Origin: Beaufortia kweichowensis
Lineage: Eukaryota > Chordata > Actinopteri > Cypriniformes > Gastromyzontidae
NCBI GenBank assembly: GCA_019155185.1
Contig: CM032815.1
Coordinates: 7,077,001 to 7,141,000 of the forward strand
Length of the DNA stretch: 64,000 nt
Direction of reading: 5' to 3'
In this document: positions 62,094 through 64,000 of the stretch, in pieces
Position numbering within the stretch: the stretch's first letter is position 1
Layout: every line of letters begins with the position of its first letter
Translations under genes and position numbers: made by a program
The notes under the pieces: generated by a model
Databases searched by the model: none
What the model saw: the letters and a program-made list of their open reading frames with translations, nothing else
Told to the model about the DNA's origin: nothing

Positions 62094-63146
62094 TAATTTG
62101 GAGGTGTAATTAGTTATGTTTGACTAGAATGTGTCTGTATGTACCTAAGACATCTAAATATGATTATTGTATGTACTAAGTTTCTAGTAAGACATGGAAA
62201 TATCTTTGGCGATTACATGAAAGCAACAAGAAATGATTGTACTCCTGTGCCGCACTATTTGCAGACGAGACGTCATGACAATTATGTCTGTTATCACTTA
62301 ATTAGAATTATAGAAGTGCCTTGTTGAGATCACCTGTTTTTGACTGTACGACTGAGTTTTTTATGATTAAGAACAATATTTATATTCCACATCTTCTGCA
62401 TTACGCTTCTTAAAATGTACTGAATCAGTTTCACCCACCACAGCAACTAAATGAAAGATGATTTTCTCTCTTGTGTTTTTGGTAATTGCTGCCAGTCGTC
62501 ACTGTAATTATCTTCATTATGTCACTGAACAAATTATAAATGTGCCTGTGAATGCAGTTCTTATGTATGCAGTTATCTTTACATCAAAGACAAGGACATC
62601 AAAATAGTTTACAACAGAAATATTGTAAATAAATATTTTAGCAGTAATTATTTAGAAACTTTTCTTTAAAACAAACTTTTTATTTTCAAATCATTCTCAA
62701 TGCCATCTTCTTACACAAACTTAAGAGTAGTTGGGGGAAAAAAAAATCAAACTTTCATAAAATAGTTTAGATAAAATAGTTGACTGTTGAACCTGGTGAG
62801 CAGTACAAAACTGACAAGGAAATTAAATTACATTTTAACCCTGCTGTATTCATACACAAGCGTGTCAAGAGACTAAAAAAAATCACGCACATTATCCTCA
62901 CCATGCTGTGGGAACTTTATCTTCATTATTTATCCAAACTTTCATGTTACAAACACAAACCTCAGTGTCAAATACTTTGAGTTCCAGTAATAGAAAATGT
63001 CTAAACAGACAGTACAGATACAGCCCACAAATGATTTCAGCAACATTTCCAAATAAGGAAATGAAAATCATGTACTCAACACCCTTATATCTATAACTGA
63101 GGACAAGAAAAACATCTGCAAACCATCAATGGAGACAACTGGGTTG
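62094..63146. other. Intergenic between ORA gene and nup155, no gene seen
   Basis: This is AT-rich sequence between two converging genes. Nothing recognisable as coding, RNA or mobile was found. Confidence 0.5.
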
Positions 63147-63152
63147 TTTATT
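63147..63152 (-). terminator. nup155 polyadenylation signal
   Basis: TTTATT on + (AATAAA on -) lies about 200 bp beyond the nup155 stop codon. Confidence 0.45.
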
Positions 63153-63348
63153 TTGGTCATCAGTTTGGCATTTCAGCAGGTGAGCGAGCGAACATTCGTA
63201 ATTTTGTATAAACACGGAACAAGGAGGTATAAAGAACAGAAATCTGCTGTCTGTAAATGTATCTAATGTCTCCTCATCAGTCCTGTACTCCATTCAGATT
63301 CATGTGTCCAGATCAGACGATTTAAGTCAATAATTTGTATCACTGTCA

Positions 63349-63931
63349 TCAATGCAGCTTCTCCAGTTTGGCCTGTAGAGATTTAAAGTTGCATATAATG
63401 TTCTGCAGTGCTGCGTTTGGACTCATGGACTGAAGCTCCACCAGATATCCACAGATATTATCCAGACACGTGTTTGTAAACCTCCGTCTGACGAGAGGGA
63501 AAATGTGTGAGCGGCAAGCATACAAAATCTTACAACTGAAAAACATTTTGTGGGCACAGAACTCTCACCTGTCGTAGGTGGGTACGCGGCTGGGGTCCTC
63601 CACATATCCAGACAAAAGCACGTGGATGCACTCGACCAGATGAAGAGGTTTCTTCAAGCGCTGCCAACACGGGTCCTACAAAAACCCCACAGAGAAACCA
63701 AAATCTTATTACTATTGTGTCATGTGATTAAATGCGTCAATGATAAGCATCATGTTTATAAGACAATAAGTTCAGATCGGCTCTGTTCTCGTACCCGCGT
63801 CTTGAAGAGTTGGTCGTACACCTCGAGCAGCCGTGGAAGCTGAACACCGATCTCCTGCATGGTGAAAGTAACGAAACCCACATCCCAGTTTAACCTGCAC
63901 ACCTCCTGTTCCAGAAACTTCACCAAGAAAT
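63349..63931 (-). CDS. nup155: NUP155, nuclear pore scaffold protein, C-terminal part (partial)
   Basis: Three coding exons are visible: 63931-63795, 63675-63569 and 63487-63349 (TGA at 63351-63349). They encode about 127 C-terminal residues, and the gene continues beyond the right edge. Landmarks are WDVGFVTFTMQEIG, LLEVYDQLFKTRD, WQRLKKPLHLVECI, DPSRVPTYDRRRFTN, GYLVELQS and FKSLQAKLEKLH, all matching the remembered end of vertebrate NUP155 (about 1,390 aa). The phases chain correctly across both introns. NUP155 is an inner-ring nucleoporin needed for pore assembly and nuclear transport. The helical C-terminus seen here mediates contacts in the scaffold. Identity is firm despite the small portion available. 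Confidence 0.93.
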
Positions 63932-64000
63932 CTGATGGAATGACAAGAAGATAAATACTGTCCATTTAAAAAAAACTTAAGGAAGATTCCTGTAACAAAA

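Noticed and set aside
1..64000. Bacterial or phage systems, CRISPR arrays, operons, rRNA or tRNA genes, intact viral insertions
   Set aside because: None seen; the window is ordinary vertebrate genomic DNA with interrupted genes.

Overview
This is vertebrate nuclear DNA, almost certainly from a ray-finned fish and most likely a cyprinid. The evidence is interrupted genes with GT-AG introns, vertebrate-specific proteins (GDNF, WDR70, CPLANE1, NUP155), a fish V1R-like (ORA) receptor, and repeated hairpin elements of the type found across carp and zebrafish genomes. There are no operons, phage, CRISPR arrays or bacterial features. The species cannot be fixed from the sequence alone.

Layout: (1) 1-6.5 kb, + strand: gdnf (probably the gdnfa paralogue) with a CRE/TATA promoter, a non-coding first exon, two coding exons and a probable long 3' UTR. 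(2) 6.5-9.6 kb: gene-free. (3) 9.6-43.3 kb, - strand: wdr70, all 18 coding exons, with large introns holding microsatellites, a 24-bp minisatellite, MITE copies and several GC/CpG-rich islands. (4) 43.8-60.2 kb, - strand: cplane1 (C5orf42/jbts17). I could thread 53 coding exons into about 3,073 codons, packed into 15.4 kb. (5) 60.98-62.01 kb, + strand: an intronless V1R-like ORA chemoreceptor. (6) 63.1-64 kb, - strand: the last three coding exons of nup155, which continues off the right edge.

The gene set matches the human 5p13.2 neighbourhood GDNF-WDR70-NUP155-CPLANE1, but cplane1 and nup155 are swapped and flipped as a block, which one inversion explains. The genes do not form a pathway: GDNF is a secreted neurotrophic ligand, WDR70 a nuclear WD40 protein, CPLANE1 a basal-body/cilium factor and NUP155 a nuclear-pore scaffold. 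A shared regulatory landscape, with gdnf enhancers inside wdr70 introns, is possible but only inferred.

I found no convincing new biological system. The most checkable oddities are a one-base frameshift inside wdr70 coding exon 13, a frame problem at the end of cplane1 exon 2, a GC-AG intron in cplane1, a consensus-fitting RFX X-box next to NRF1 and ETS sites upstream of cplane1, a CpG-rich E-box/CLEAR cluster inside a wdr70 intron, a piggyBac-like MITE in gdnf intron 2, and an ORA receptor with an unusually long third intracellular loop. All exon boundaries were read by eye from splice consensus, reading phase and remembered homologues; no alignment was run.
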